64,000 nt of DNA, from contig NZ_JAUSZL010000002.1 in the NCBI RefSeq assembly GCF_030817535.1, positions 620,001 through 684,000 of the forward strand, read 5' to 3'. Positions 52,622-61,980 of this stretch are shown here, piece after piece. How positions within the stretch are numbered: position 1 is the first letter of the stretch; every line of letters begins with the position of its first letter. The position numbers and the translations under genes were made by a program. Under the pieces are notes generated by a model. The model ran no database searches. It was given only the letters and a program-made list of their open reading frames with translations, and was not told where the DNA came from. The DNA comes from Streptomyces sp. V3I8 (GTDB taxonomy: Bacteria; Actinomycetota; Actinomycetes; Streptomycetales; Streptomycetaceae).

Positions 52622-53161
52622 TCAGCCCTGTGGCCTGCGCTGTCCCAGCGACGCACCGATGCGGCCGGCGATCCGGCCCCGGTCCACGGCCGTGCTGTCG
52701 GCCTCCCCCTCCAGCCAGACGCGGAAGCGGGTGACCGCCAGCAGGCCGAACCGCTCGGCGTCCGCCTCCTCCCGCCGGTCGAACTCGGTACGGGCGGCCA
52801 CCTTGCGGGCCGGCTCCTGCAGTTCGGGCAGTTCGGCGCCGGTCGAGAGCATCCGGGCCGCCACCGCCTTGCCCACCACATGGTTGCCGCAGTCGCCCCT
52901 GAGCATGTGCCAGACCTCGTGGAAGAAGATCGCCAGCTGGTGCAGGGGCGTGGCCCGCTTGTCCACCACGATGAGGTCGTAGGCGGGGAGGTCGAGCCAC
53001 AGTCCGCTGGCGGTCTGCTGCGGGAACTCCTCCTTGACGAGCCGGACCTCCCGGCCCCGCAGCTCGCCGACGACCGTGATGAGCGCGGCGAAGAGCAGGT
53101 CGGGGTCCGTCGGCACGGGCAGACTGATCCCGTCGACCAGCTGACCGATCAGGTTCCGCAT
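52622..53161 (-). CDS. ImmA/IrrE-family metallo-endopeptidase
   Basis: 179 residues from the ATG at 53161. The zinc peptidase motif HEVWHM (HExxH type, about residue 85) follows LHQLAIFF, and AERFGLLAVTRF provides the helix with the third ligand Glu. There is a N-terminal alpha-helical lead (LIGQLVDGISLPVPTDPDLLFAAL) and no DNA-binding domain. ImmA/IrrE peptidases cut XRE-type repressors, here without an obvious partner HTH gene beside it. Next gene starts 3 nt after the stop. Ribosome site is weak (AGAGAG). Confidence 0.85.
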   Translation of the reverse strand: MRNLIGQLVDGISLPVPTDPDLLFAALITVVGELRGREVRLVKEEFPQQTASGLWLDLPAYDLIVVDKRATPLHQLAIFFHEVWHMLRGDCGNHVVGKAVAARMLSTGAELPELQEPARKVAARTEFDRREEADAERFGLLAVTRFRVWLEGEADSTAVDRGRIAGRIGASLGQRRPQG

Positions 53162-53461
53162 CTCTCTGGCTCTGCCTGTGCGCACCGCTCTCCCCGTGAA
53201 CCTCAGCACGGGCACCGTCGTACGGCGTCCGCCGAATCCTCGATACTGACCACCGGCACGGGCTCCAGCGCGCCCAACTCGGTAGGCAAATATGTCAAAC
53301 AAGAGCCGTGTCGGCCACACCGGACGGCAAGAAGTGCGCCGCGCGGGAGAAGTTGAGACACCGGATTGTCTTGATCCGGCCGTTCGCCGGGCGAACCGGG
53401 AAGGGCGGCCGGTCCTGCGTGCGCAGGTCCGGCCGCCCTCCCCGTGGTGCGGATCGCCCGG
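53162..53461. other. Intergenic region, 300 bp
   Basis: Between the ImmA gene (minus) and the end of the DUF1996 gene (minus). It holds the DUF1996 terminator and, nearer 53280-53310, an A/T-rich patch (GGCAAATATGTCAAACAAG) that is the likely promoter region of the ImmA block. No HTH-encoding frame is present, although ImmA peptidases are usually paired with one. Confidence 0.5.
53403..53438 (-). terminator. Terminator downstream of the DUF1996 gene
   Basis: 17-nt arms (53403-53419 and 53422-53438) with a single mismatch, at a T opposite T. The hairpin starts 24 nt after the TAG and no long T-run follows. Confidence 0.75.
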
Positions 53462-55630
53462 CTAGCTCGACCTGCTGGAGATGCGGCGCAGGAGGACGAA
53501 GCCTCCGAGCACCAGCAGCGCGCCGGCCGCGGCCGGCCACAGCTGCGTACCCGTCTCCGCGAGTCCGCCCGTGACGGCCTGCGGTTCGGTCACTCCGCCG
53601 GCCTCCTCGGGCTCGGGTCCGGGCAGGGCCGTGTCGGAGCCCGAACCGCCCGTCGAACCGGCCGCGTCGCTCTGGACCGCCGACGGGGAGGTGGCCGCCT
53701 TGGGCTCGTTGTCCTTGCCCGCGCCGTTGTCGCCCGCGTTCCCGTTGCCCGCGTTCCCGTTGTCGGCGTTCCCGTTGTCCGCGTCGCCCTGGTCCGCGTC
53801 GCCCTGGTCCGCGTCGTCCGCGGGCGGGGCGCTGCTCTCGGAGGGCTCCGGCGCGTTGTCGCCGCCGTTGTCCGCCGGGTCCTCGTCCTGGCCGCCGTCA
53901 CCGGGCTGGTCGTCGCCGCCCGGCTGCTCGGTCCCGGGCTCGTCGCCGCCCGGCTGCTCGTTGCCGTCCGTCGGGTCCGGGGAGGGCGCCGGCGGGTCGG
54001 TCGGCTCCTCGCCACCGCCACCGTTGCCGCCGCCGTTGCCGCCGCCGTCGTCGGCGCCGTCGCACTTACGGCCCTCGTTGATGCAGTCCACCATCTCGCT
54101 CATCAGCGCCTCGTCGAAGACGTTGATGAAGTCACCGTGATCGGTGACCGGCTTGTGGAGCTGCTCGGGGAAGGAGTCGACCGCGAAGAGCGGCTTGGTC
54201 CTGCCCCCGTCGGCGACGCTGGGCGCGTCGACGTCGTAGACGATGCGCTGGACCAGCTGCGGAATGGCCTTGAAGTCGTTCGCGCAGTTGCCGTCGGCGC
54301 CGGCGAAGGCCACGTGGGTGCGGTGGTTGGCACTGTCGATGTTCCGGCCGTCCCAGCAGCTCTGGAACCTGAAGGTGCGCACCACGTCACTGCCCTGGGG
54401 ACAGAGGGGGTACTTGTCCTTCAGCTGCCGGTCCTCGAAGCCCGTGCAGCTCCACGAGGCGTTGGCGTTGGCGGGGCCGTTGACGAACGCCTTGGCGTCG
54501 CCGGTGATGATGCGCAGCAGCTTCGGCATGGCCGTGACGTCGCCGCTCGGGCTGCCCTCGAACGACATCGTGGCCGCCTTGGGCCTGACGATCTCGCCGG
54601 CGTTGCCCTCGATGCCGCCGCCGGGAGACGCCGCGTCCTTCTCCTCGGTGCCGTTCTGCAGCCGCAGCACGGGCCAGAAGTACGAGGACTTGTCGCCCTC
54701 GTCCTCGCAGGACGTCTCGGCGTTCGCCAGGTCCTCGTCGCTCGCGAAGGCGTCGTTGGACTGGTTGCCGACGTAGTCGTGGAAGTGGTGGGCGCCGTTG
54801 GTGACACCGGGAGCCACGATCACGTTGTCGGAGTTGAACAGGCCGTTCTCGTTCACACCGCACTTGGTGACGAAGGAGCCCGTGGAGGCGTCGCTCTGGG
54901 CGGCCGGCTTCGACACGTTGGGCTGGACGGTGGAGATGTCCACGAAGTCCGCCGCCACGGGGCCGTTCCCGGCCTGGCCGCCGTTGCCGGGAGGCTGCTC
55001 GCCCTGCCCCTGCTCGCCGCCCTGGTCCTGCTCGCCGCCCTGGTCCTGACCGTCGCCCTGGTCCTGGCCGTCCTGGCCTGCGCCGTCACCGGCGTCGTCG
55101 CCCTGGCCGTCGCCGGTCTGCTCGCCGGTCTCCGCGCCGTCCTGCCCGGTCCCCGGCTCGTCCTGGTTGCCGGAGGCACGCAGGATGCAGGGCGCGAAGG
55201 CGTCCAGCCCCTCCGGGCGGTCCCCCGCGGCGTCGACGGCCGCCACGATGCGCTCGATCGTCGCCGCTCGCTTGTCCTTGAGCGGATTCATGATCGAGTT
55301 CTGGGCGAAGCCGCCGTCCTGCTTGATCGCGTCCGCGGAACCCTGCAGCCGCTGGTAGGCCTCGGCGATCTGCTTGTCCAGGAGGGCGAGTTCCTTGTCG
55401 ACCTCCGCCTTGGCCCCCTCCGGCACCGCCGCCAGCTCACTGCCGACGTCCGGGCAGTCGATCGTGGCGGCACCCGAGGCAAGGACCTGGCCGGCCTGTT
55501 CCGAGGTGCTCTCGGAGGCCGTGGCGTAGACGTTCGCCGCTACGATCCCGCCTCCTCCCAGCATCAGTGCGACCGCCCCGATGGTCGCGCGTCGTGCGCC
55601 TGTTGGGCGTCTGCGCGTGTTGCGTCCCAA
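53462..55630 (-). CDS. Sortase-anchored DUF1996 surface protein
   Basis: 722 residues from a TTG at 55630 with AGGAG 7 nt upstream. A signal/anchor helix ([18 protein letters not shown]) is followed by a Glu/Lys-rich head, a Gly/Asp/Gln repeat linker, the DUF1996 domain (about 225-495: [44 protein letters not shown]), an Asp/Gly/Asn/Pro linker of about 170 residues and the sorting signal LAETG with a hydrophobic helix and RRISSRSS. LAxTG is the target of class E sortases. DUF1996 proteins are found in fungi and actinobacteria and may bind polysaccharide; their activity is not defined. Confidence 0.88.
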   Translation of the reverse strand: MGRNTRRRPTGARRATIGAVALMLGGGGIVAANVYATASESTSEQAGQVLASGAATIDCPDVGSELAAVPEGAKAEVDKELALLDKQIAEAYQRLQGSADAIKQDGGFAQNSIMNPLKDKRAATIERIVAAVDAAGDRPEGLDAFAPCILRASGNQDEPGTGQDGAETGEQTGDGQGDDAGDGAGQDGQDQGDGQDQGGEQDQGGEQGQGEQPPGNGGQAGNGPVAADFVDISTVQPNVSKPAAQSDASTGSFVTKCGVNENGLFNSDNVIVAPGVTNGAHHFHDYVGNQSNDAFASDEDLANAETSCEDEGDKSSYFWPVLRLQNGTEEKDAASPGGGIEGNAGEIVRPKAATMSFEGSPSGDVTAMPKLLRIITGDAKAFVNGPANANASWSCTGFEDRQLKDKYPLCPQGSDVVRTFRFQSCWDGRNIDSANHRTHVAFAGADGNCANDFKAIPQLVQRIVYDVDAPSVADGGRTKPLFAVDSFPEQLHKPVTDHGDFINVFDEALMSEMVDCINEGRKCDGADDGGGNGGGNGGGGEEPTDPPAPSPDPTDGNEQPGGDEPGTEQPGGDDQPGDGGQDEDPADNGGDNAPEPSESSAPPADDADQGDADQGDADNGNADNGNAGNGNAGDNGAGKDNEPKAATSPSAVQSDAAGSTGGSGSDTALPGPEPEEAGGVTEPQAVTGGLAETGTQLWPAAAGALLVLGGFVLLRRISSRSS

Positions 55631-55640
55631 GGATCTACTC

Positions 55641-55664
55641 CTACGCTTCGTTGCCGACCGGCAT
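55641..55664 (-). other. Possible 7-codon leader ORF before the DUF1996 gene
   Basis: ATG CCG GTC GGC AAC GAA GCG TAG, preceded by GGCGGGGG. Its stop lies 10 nt above the TTG of the surface-protein gene, within its ribosome site region, so translation of the two could be linked. Very short, so this may be chance. Confidence 0.3.
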
Positions 55665-55894
55665 GGCAATCCCCCGCCTCATACGGAGATGAAGCTCCGA
55701 GTGTTCAGAGACATCTCGGATTCATAGAAACCTCTCACGAACCAGACGTTTGCGAGAACCGTGTCCGGGCAGTCACGTTTTCCTGCGGTCTGATGGGGGA
55801 AGGGCGTTCCGTCAGTGCCGACGCGTCGGCCACACGGCCACGCGGTCGTGGGAAAGCCCGGCCCCGGAGAGCGACTTGGCCGACGCGGGCCGAC

Positions 55895-55924
55895 GCGTAC
55901 CGGTGCGTACCGGTGCGCACCGAG
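55895..55924. repeat. Three 10-bp tandem copies
   Basis: GCGTACCGGT twice and GCGCACCGAG once. It is in a 600-bp non-coding gap (55665-56273) that must hold promoters for both flanking genes; no other clear element was found there. Confidence 0.65.
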
Positions 55925-56273
55925 CGTCCGGTGGCCGCAGACCGGGTCGCCGCCCGGCCCGACGACCACCTCGTCCGCGCCGGTCCCCGTACCCCCGCGG
56001 GCGAAGGCGGGCCGGTAGCGGTCCGGAGTCCGTAGGAAGGTCTCCACTCACGCGTCCCCCACGAAGGGCACGGACGCACCCCCTTCCGTCATGCGCCCGG
56101 ACCACACGGACGGCGGAGCGCGATCCGGCCCGGCGGGCGCCCGGACGGTCGCGGGGAACCGCGCGGTTTTTCCGGGGGCCGGGGAACGACGCGGCCCGGC
56201 AGGGCCGTGCCCGCGGCACCGCCCCACGGGGTGCCTCTCGCCTCCGGGCCCCCGGCAGTGTAGACATGGGCAT

Positions 56274-59003
56274 ATGGTCCGACTCTCGGGTCGATCCTGG
56301 GCCCGGTCGACCTCCCGCCCCGGCGGCCTCCGCGCGCGTGCCCGCTCCCCGCAGGACGCACCCCGGCGCGGACCCGCGTGGGTGCGCTCGGTCCTGACCG
56401 GCCGCAGCGTCGCAGGCCAGGTCTTCCTGCTGCAGGTGGCGATCGTGCTGCTGCTGGTCGTGGCCGCGGCGGTGGCGCTGGTCCTGCAGGTACGCCACGA
56501 CAGCACGACGGAGGCGCGCAACCGCTCCCTGGCCGTCGCCGAGACGTTCGCCAGCGCCCCGGGCACCCGCGAGGCGCTGACCGCCCCCGATCCCACCGCG
56601 GTGCTCCAGCCGCGCGCCGAGGCGGCCCGTGTGCGGTCCGAGGTGGACTTCGTCGTCGTCATGAACACCGACGGCGTGCGCTACACCCATCCCAAGCCGG
56701 ACCGGATCGGCAAGAAGTTCGTCGGGACGCTCGCTCCGGCGCTGGCCGGCAAGTCCTTCACCGAGGAGATCACCGGGACCATCGGGCCCCTGGTGCAGGC
56801 CGTGGTGCCCGTCAAGGCGGACGACGGCACGGTCGTGGGCCTGGTGTCGGCGGGCATCACGACGGAGAACGTGGGAGGTGTCGGGGACCGGCAGCTGCCG
56901 CTGCTCCTGACCGCCGCGGCCTTCGCGCTCGTCGTGGCCCTGGCGGGCACAGCGCTGGTGAGCGGGCGGCTGCTGCGCCAGACCCATGGCCTGGGACCGT
57001 TCGAGATGACCCGGATGTACGAGCACCACGACGCGGTGCTGCACGCCGTCCGGGAGGGCGTGCTCATCGTCGGCGGCGAGGGGCGCCTGCTGCTCGCCAA
57101 CGACGAGGCGCACCGCCTGCTGGACCTGCCCGACAACGCCGAGGGGCGCCACGTCCTCGAACTCGGCCTGGACACCGACACCGCCGGTCTGCTGGCCTCG
57201 GGGCGCGTCGCCACGGACGAGGTGCACCTCGTCGGGGACCGGCTGCTGGCGATCAACCAGCGCCCCACGGACCTCGAGGGCGGCCCGGCCGGCAGCGTCG
57301 CGACCCTGCGCGACTCGACCGAGCTGCGCGCGCTGTCCGGCCGGGCCGAGGTGGCCCGCGAGCATCTCAAGCTCCTGTACGACGCCGGGGTGGGCATCGG
57401 TACGACCCTGGACGTGACCCGGACCGTCCAGGAGCTGGCGGAGGTGGCCGTACCGCGCTTCGCCGACTTCGCCACGGTGGATCTGGCCGAGGCCGTGCTG
57501 AGCGGGGAGGAGCCGGACGCGGGCACCTCGCTGCGCCGTACGGCGTTCAGCGGGATCCGCCGGGACGCTCCGCTGTATCCGGTGGGCGAGAGGATCGGAT
57601 TCATCGCCTCCACGCCGCAGGCCCGCAGCCTCGGCACCGGTGAGGCCGTGATGGCGCCCGATCTCAGGAAGGCACACGGCTGGCTCGCCCAGGACCCCGA
57701 GCGCACCGCGCGCATCGTGGACTACGGCATCCACTCGCTGATCACGGTCCCGCTGCGGGCCGGGCACCTGGTGATGGGCGTGGCGAACTTCTGGCGTTCC
57801 GCGCAGGCCGAGCCGTTCGACGAGGAGGAACTGGCCCTCGCGGAGGAACTGGTCGCCCGGGCCGCGGTCTCCATCGACAACGCCCGCCGCTACACCCGCG
57901 AGCACACCATGGCCGTGACCCTGCAGCGCAGTCTGCTCCCCCGCAGCCTGCCCGAGCAGAGCGCCCTGGACATCGCCTACCGCTACCTCCCCGCCCAGGC
58001 GGGCGTGGGCGGGGACTGGTTCGACGTGCTGCCGCTGTCCGGCGCCCGGGTCGCCCTGGTCGTGGGCGACGTCGTGGGCCACGGGCTGCACGCGGCGGCC
58101 ACGATGGGACGGCTGCGGACGGCGGTCCACAACTTCTCCGCGCTGGACCTGCCGCCCGACGAGCTGCTGGGTCTCCTCGACGAGCTGGTCGGCCGGATCG
58201 ACCAGGACGAGGCGGCCGACGAGAGCAGCGCCGCCGTCACGGGCGCCACCTGTCTGTACGCCGTCTACGACCCGATCTCCCGGCAGTGCACCGTCGCCCG
58301 GGCCGGCCACCCGCCGCCCGCGGTGATCCGCCCGGACGGCGGTGTCGAGTTCCCGGAGGTGCCGGCCGGGCCGCCGCTCGGTCTCGGCGGTCTGCCCTTC
58401 GAGACGGCCGAACTCACCCTGGAGGAGGGCAGCAGACTGGTCCTCTACACGGACGGGCTCGTCGAGGACCGGGAACGGGACATCGACGCCGGCCTCGAAC
58501 TCCTGCGTACCGCCCTCACCGGGGCCGACCGGTCGCCGGAGGAGACCTGCCGGATCGTCCTCGAGGACCTGCTGCCGTCCAAGCCGGGCGACGACATCGC
58601 GCTGATCGTCGCGGGCACCCGGGCGCTCGACCCCGACCGCGTCGCCGAGTGGCAGGTGCCGTCCGACCCGGCGTCCGTCGGCGAGGTGCGCGCCTCGGTC
58701 ACCCGGCAGCTGACCGAGTGGGGCCTGGAGGACATGGAGTTCACGACGGAGCTGATCCTCAGCGAGCTGGTCACCAACGCGATCCGGTACGGGAACGGCC
58801 CCATCCGGGTCCGCGTGCTGTTCGACCTCAGCCTGATCTGCGAGGTCTTCGACGGCAGCAGCACCTCGCCCCACCTGCGGTACGCGGCGACGACGGACGA
58901 GGGCGGGCGGGGTCTGTTCCTGGTCGCCCAGCTCACCGAGCGGTGGGGCACCCGCTACACCCCCGCCGGCAAGGTCATCTGGGCCGAACAGCCACTGCCC
59001 TGA
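56274..59003 (+). CDS. Membrane sensor with PP2C phosphatase fused to RsbW-like kinase
   Basis: 909 residues from the ATG at 56274 (no ribosome site; TAGACA lies 7 nt upstream, so perhaps leaderless). Order: a basic head, membrane helix (VFLLQVAIVLLLVVAAAVALV, about 50-70), a periplasmic sensor (about 75-205: DFVVVMNTDGVRYTHPKPDR, like CitA/DcuS PAS sensors), a second helix (LLLTAAAFALVVALAG), PAS (about 255-350), GAF (about 370-530), PP2C (about 545-775; VGGDWFDVL, GDVVGHGLHAA, YTDGLVE, KPGDDIAL) and a GHKL ATPase (about 785-905; ILSELVTNAIRYG, EGGRGLFLVAQL). It unites the phosphatase and kinase of a partner-switch in one chain. Confidence 0.9.
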   Translation: MVRLSGRSWARSTSRPGGLRARARSPQDAPRRGPAWVRSVLTGRSVAGQVFLLQVAIVLLLVVAAAVALVLQVRHDSTTEARNRSLAVAETFASAPGTREALTAPDPTAVLQPRAEAARVRSEVDFVVVMNTDGVRYTHPKPDRIGKKFVGTLAPALAGKSFTEEITGTIGPLVQAVVPVKADDGTVVGLVSAGITTENVGGVGDRQLPLLLTAAAFALVVALAGTALVSGRLLRQTHGLGPFEMTRMYEHHDAVLHAVREGVLIVGGEGRLLLANDEAHRLLDLPDNAEGRHVLELGLDTDTAGLLASGRVATDEVHLVGDRLLAINQRPTDLEGGPAGSVATLRDSTELRALSGRAEVAREHLKLLYDAGVGIGTTLDVTRTVQELAEVAVPRFADFATVDLAEAVLSGEEPDAGTSLRRTAFSGIRRDAPLYPVGERIGFIASTPQARSLGTGEAVMAPDLRKAHGWLAQDPERTARIVDYGIHSLITVPLRAGHLVMGVANFWRSAQAEPFDEEELALAEELVARAAVSIDNARRYTREHTMAVTLQRSLLPRSLPEQSALDIAYRYLPAQAGVGGDWFDVLPLSGARVALVVGDVVGHGLHAAATMGRLRTAVHNFSALDLPPDELLGLLDELVGRIDQDEAADESSAAVTGATCLYAVYDPISRQCTVARAGHPPPAVIRPDGGVEFPEVPAGPPLGLGGLPFETAELTLEEGSRLVLYTDGLVEDRERDIDAGLELLRTALTGADRSPEETCRIVLEDLLPSKPGDDIALIVAGTRALDPDRVAEWQVPSDPASVGEVRASVTRQLTEWGLEDMEFTTELILSELVTNAIRYGNGPIRVRVLFDLSLICEVFDGSSTSPHLRYAATTDEGGRGLFLVAQLTERWGTRYTPAGKVIWAEQPLP

Positions 59004-59007
59004 ACCG

Positions 59008-59190
59008 TCAGTCCTCGCCCCGCACGATGTTCCCCTCCGGCTGCGCGGCGGAGCGGCGCGCGTCCCTGTCGGCCGTGGCCGGGAGGCAGATGCGTACGCC
59101 GCCGACGCGGCGCCGGCGGGCCTGCGCCCAGCCGGTCTCGGGGCGGCGGGTGGTGTCCTGGATGCTGCCGTACGCGGTCACGACTCTCAC
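59008..59190 (-). CDS. Small basic protein of unknown function
   Basis: 60 residues from the GTG at 59190 (GGAAGGAAT just upstream; another GTG three codons on is possible). Third codon positions are nearly all G or C, which supports a real gene in this GC-rich DNA. The protein begins VRVVTAYGSIQDTTRRPETG, is rich in Arg and ends QPEGNIVRGED. No cysteine pairs or membrane segment. It runs against the sensor gene, whose end it nearly touches (4-nt gap). Confidence 0.55.
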   Translation of the reverse strand: MRVVTAYGSIQDTTRRPETGWAQARRRRVGGVRICLPATADRDARRSAAQPEGNIVRGED

Positions 59191-59316
59191 ATTCCTTCCG
59201 CGCCCGGGCCCCGCACGGGGCCGGGGCTGCGTCATGTTGCTGCCGTAGGTCGGATGACCGCTACCGGGTCCCCCGCGGCGGCGGCCGGAAACCCGCTCCG
59301 GGGCACCGGGGAGCGC

Positions 59317-60885
59317 TCAGGAACCCTCCGCGGGGGTGTCCGCGGCCGGCGCGTCGACACCGGGCACGGCGCGCCGTTCGAGCGGCTTGGTCGCGGGGCC
59401 CTGGAGAATCGCGCCGTCCGGGTCGAACCGGGAACCGTGGCAGGGGCACTCCCAGGCGCGCTCCGCGCGGTTGAAGGCGACCAGGCAGCCCATGTGCGTA
59501 CAGCGGGCCGAGACGGCGTGGAGCTTTCCGTCGTCGTCGCGGTAGGCGGCGCAGCGGTGGCCGTCGATGCGGACGAGCGCGCCGTCCCCCGGGGCGAGGT
59601 CGTCCACCGAGTGCGACGTGGGCGGCAGCCGGTCGCCGACGAAGTGCTTGGCGACCACGGCCTGGTGCTTGAGGAAGGCCGGTGCCTCACGTACGGCCGT
59701 CCGCACCCGCCGGGGATCGTACAGTCCGGCCCACGGCGGGCTCTGCCCGGTGATCAGGTCCGACAGGAGGCGGCCTGCCATGATGCCGCCGCTCATGCCC
59801 CAGCCGCCGAAGCCGGTCGCGACGTAGGTGTGGTGGCTGCCCGCGTGGAACGGCCCGACCAGCGGCACGGAGTCGGTGGAACTGTTGTCCTGCGTCGCCC
59901 AGCGGTGGGTGAAGTCGAGCGGCCCGAAGTGTTCCGTGGCCCAGCCGGCGAGCCGCCCGAACCGTTCCTCGGTGTCGGCCGTCCCCGGCAGGAAGCTCTC
60001 CCCGGTGATGATGAGCAGCCGCTGCCCGTCCGCGTACGGAGCGGTACGCACCGAGCGTTTGCCCTGCTCCGGGGTGATGTACATGCCCAGCGGAGCCCGG
60101 TCGGCCGCCACGGGGGCGGTGAGGACGAGTTCGCGGTGCGGGGAGAGGCGGGTGAACAGCAGGGCCCGGTCGAAGATCGGGTAGTGCGTGGCGACCACGA
60201 CGTCCGTGGCGGTCACGGTCGGTCCCGCCTCGGTCGTGAGGCGGCACGGCTCGCCCTCCTTCAGACCGACGACCCTGGTGTGCTCGTACATCCGGGTGCC
60301 GTGCCGCAGCAGGTCCTCGGTGAGCGCCAGCAGGTACTTGCGCGGATGGAACTGGGCCTGTTCCGCGACCCGGACGGCGCCGGTGACGGGGAACGGCAGG
60401 TCCGTCTCCGTCACGTACCGCGCGGACAGTCCGGCCTCGCGGGCGGCGTCCGCCTCGGCCTCCAGCTCCCCGGTCCTCTTGGGGTCCAGGGTGTAGGTGT
60501 AGGACTCGGTGTCCTCCCAGTCGCACTCGATGCCCAGTTCGGCCACGAGCGCCGCCGCGTGGCGGATCGCGTCGGACTGGGAGCGCCCGTACAGCTTCGC
60601 GGCCTCGGCCCCCCGGGTGCGCCGCAGCTGCTCGTAGACCAGCGTGTGCTGGGCGCTCAGCTTGGCCGTGGTGTGCCCCGTGACACCCGTGGCGATCCGG
60701 TCGGCCTCCAGCACGGCCACGCTGCGACCGGCACGGGCCAGCTCCCGGGCGGCGCTGAGCCCGGCGATGCCGGCGCCGATCACGGCGACGTCCACCGTGA
60801 TGTCGGCCGCCAGTGGCGCGTGCAGGTTCCCCGGGGGGGCCGTCTCGATCCAGTACGACGTCTGCTCGTCGGTGTTACCAGTCAT
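59317..60885 (-). CDS. FAD-dependent oxidoreductase fused to a Rieske domain
   Basis: 522 residues from the ATG at 60885. A DAO-family FAD oxidoreductase (FAD motif VAVIGAGIAGLSAARELA; GHTTAKLSAQHTLVYEQL; closing VATGFGGWGMSGGIMAGRLL) is joined after about residue 415 to a Rieske [2Fe-2S] domain with CTHMGC and CPCHGS ligands. This fused type is widespread in soil bacteria, sometimes linked to glycine/sarcosine-like oxidation; its reaction is not settled. No signal peptide. Tandem with the SDR gene on the same strand. Confidence 0.9.
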   Translation of the reverse strand: MTGNTDEQTSYWIETAPPGNLHAPLAADITVDVAVIGAGIAGLSAARELARAGRSVAVLEADRIATGVTGHTTAKLSAQHTLVYEQLRRTRGAEAAKLYGRSQSDAIRHAAALVAELGIECDWEDTESYTYTLDPKRTGELEAEADAAREAGLSARYVTETDLPFPVTGAVRVAEQAQFHPRKYLLALTEDLLRHGTRMYEHTRVVGLKEGEPCRLTTEAGPTVTATDVVVATHYPIFDRALLFTRLSPHRELVLTAPVAADRAPLGMYITPEQGKRSVRTAPYADGQRLLIITGESFLPGTADTEERFGRLAGWATEHFGPLDFTHRWATQDNSSTDSVPLVGPFHAGSHHTYVATGFGGWGMSGGIMAGRLLSDLITGQSPPWAGLYDPRRVRTAVREAPAFLKHQAVVAKHFVGDRLPPTSHSVDDLAPGDGALVRIDGHRCAAYRDDDGKLHAVSARCTHMGCLVAFNRAERAWECPCHGSRFDPDGAILQGPATKPLERRAVPGVDAPAADTPAEGS

Positions 60886-60991
60886 GGGCGCCGAGTTCCC
60901 CCTGCCCGCCGACCGAATCGGGCGCGGGACCACCTGCGGAAAGTGCCGCCGCCGGGCCCGCGGGACACGGGCCCGGCAGGTTGCGTCGCCG

Positions 60992-61876
60992 CTACGGCAG
61001 GGGCGTACCGCCGGTGGCGTTGACGATGTCCGCGGTGATGAAGCTCGCCCGCTGGGAGGCCAGGAAGACATAGGCGGGTGCCATCTCGGCGGGCTGGGCG
61101 GGCCGGCCCATCGGCGACTGCTTGCCGAACTCGGAGGTGTCCGGCATGGTCGCCGGGATCAGTGGCGTCCAGACGGGCCCGGGAGCGACCGCGTTGACCC
61201 GGATGCCGTCCCCGGCGACCATCTGCGCCAGCCCCTGGGTGAACGTCACGATCGCGCCCTTGGTCATGGCGTAGTCGAGGAGGTGCGGGCTGGGCTGGTA
61301 CGCCTGCACGGAGGTGGTGTTGATGATCGAGCCGCCCGCGGGCATGTGCGGCAGCGCCATCTTGCTCAGCCAGAACATGCCGTAGAGGTTGGTGCGCATC
61401 ACCCGGTCGAACTGCTCCGTCGTGATGGCCGCGATGCCGTCGGGCTGCGACATCTGGTACGCGGCGTTGTTGACCAGGACGTCGATGCGTCCGAACTCCG
61501 CGACCGCGCGTTCGACGAGCCGGCGGCACTGCTCCTCCTCACGGATGTCGCAGGGCACGGCGACCGCCTTGCGGCCCGCCTCCTCGACGAGCCGTGCGGT
61601 CTCACGGGCCTCGTCGGCCTCCTCGGGCAGGTGCGTGAAGAGGACGTCCGCGCCCTCCCGCGCGAAGGCGACCGCGACGGCCCGGCCGATTCCGGAGTCC
61701 CCTCCGGTCAGGACCGTCTTCCTGTCCGTGAGCTGACCGCTGCCCTCGTACGACTCCTCGCCGTGGTCCGGCGGCGGGTCCATCGGGCCGGTCCAGCCGG
61801 GGTGCTGCTGCTCCTGCTGCGGGAAGTCGGGCCGGGCGTGCTGTTCGACGGGGTTGCGCTGCTCGGAGTCCTTCAT
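60992..61876 (-). CDS. SDR-family oxidoreductase (YghA/YdaD-like)
   Basis: 294 residues from the ATG at 61876 with GAGAGG 8 nt upstream. A 45-residue hydrophilic head rich in Gln, Pro and Glu leads into the SDR domain: TGGDSGIGRAVAVAFAREG, NNAAYQ, and the catalytic YAMTK. Substrate loop VAPGPVWTPLIPATMP. This long form is common among general-stress SDRs (YdaD, YhdF in Bacillus; YghA in E. coli). 106 nt separate it from the FAD-Rieske gene on the same strand. Confidence 0.92.
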   Translation of the reverse strand: MKDSEQRNPVEQHARPDFPQQEQQHPGWTGPMDPPPDHGEESYEGSGQLTDRKTVLTGGDSGIGRAVAVAFAREGADVLFTHLPEEADEARETARLVEEAGRKAVAVPCDIREEEQCRRLVERAVAEFGRIDVLVNNAAYQMSQPDGIAAITTEQFDRVMRTNLYGMFWLSKMALPHMPAGGSIINTTSVQAYQPSPHLLDYAMTKGAIVTFTQGLAQMVAGDGIRVNAVAPGPVWTPLIPATMPDTSEFGKQSPMGRPAQPAEMAPAYVFLASQRASFITADIVNATGGTPLP

Positions 61877-61980
61877 GGGGTGTGCCTCTCTGGCCGGGTC
61901 CGCTCTGTACCACCCCTGCCAGTCCCCCGTACGGATGGACCCACACATGGCCGCCGGACGGGCCGTCCGCGGCCACGGCG

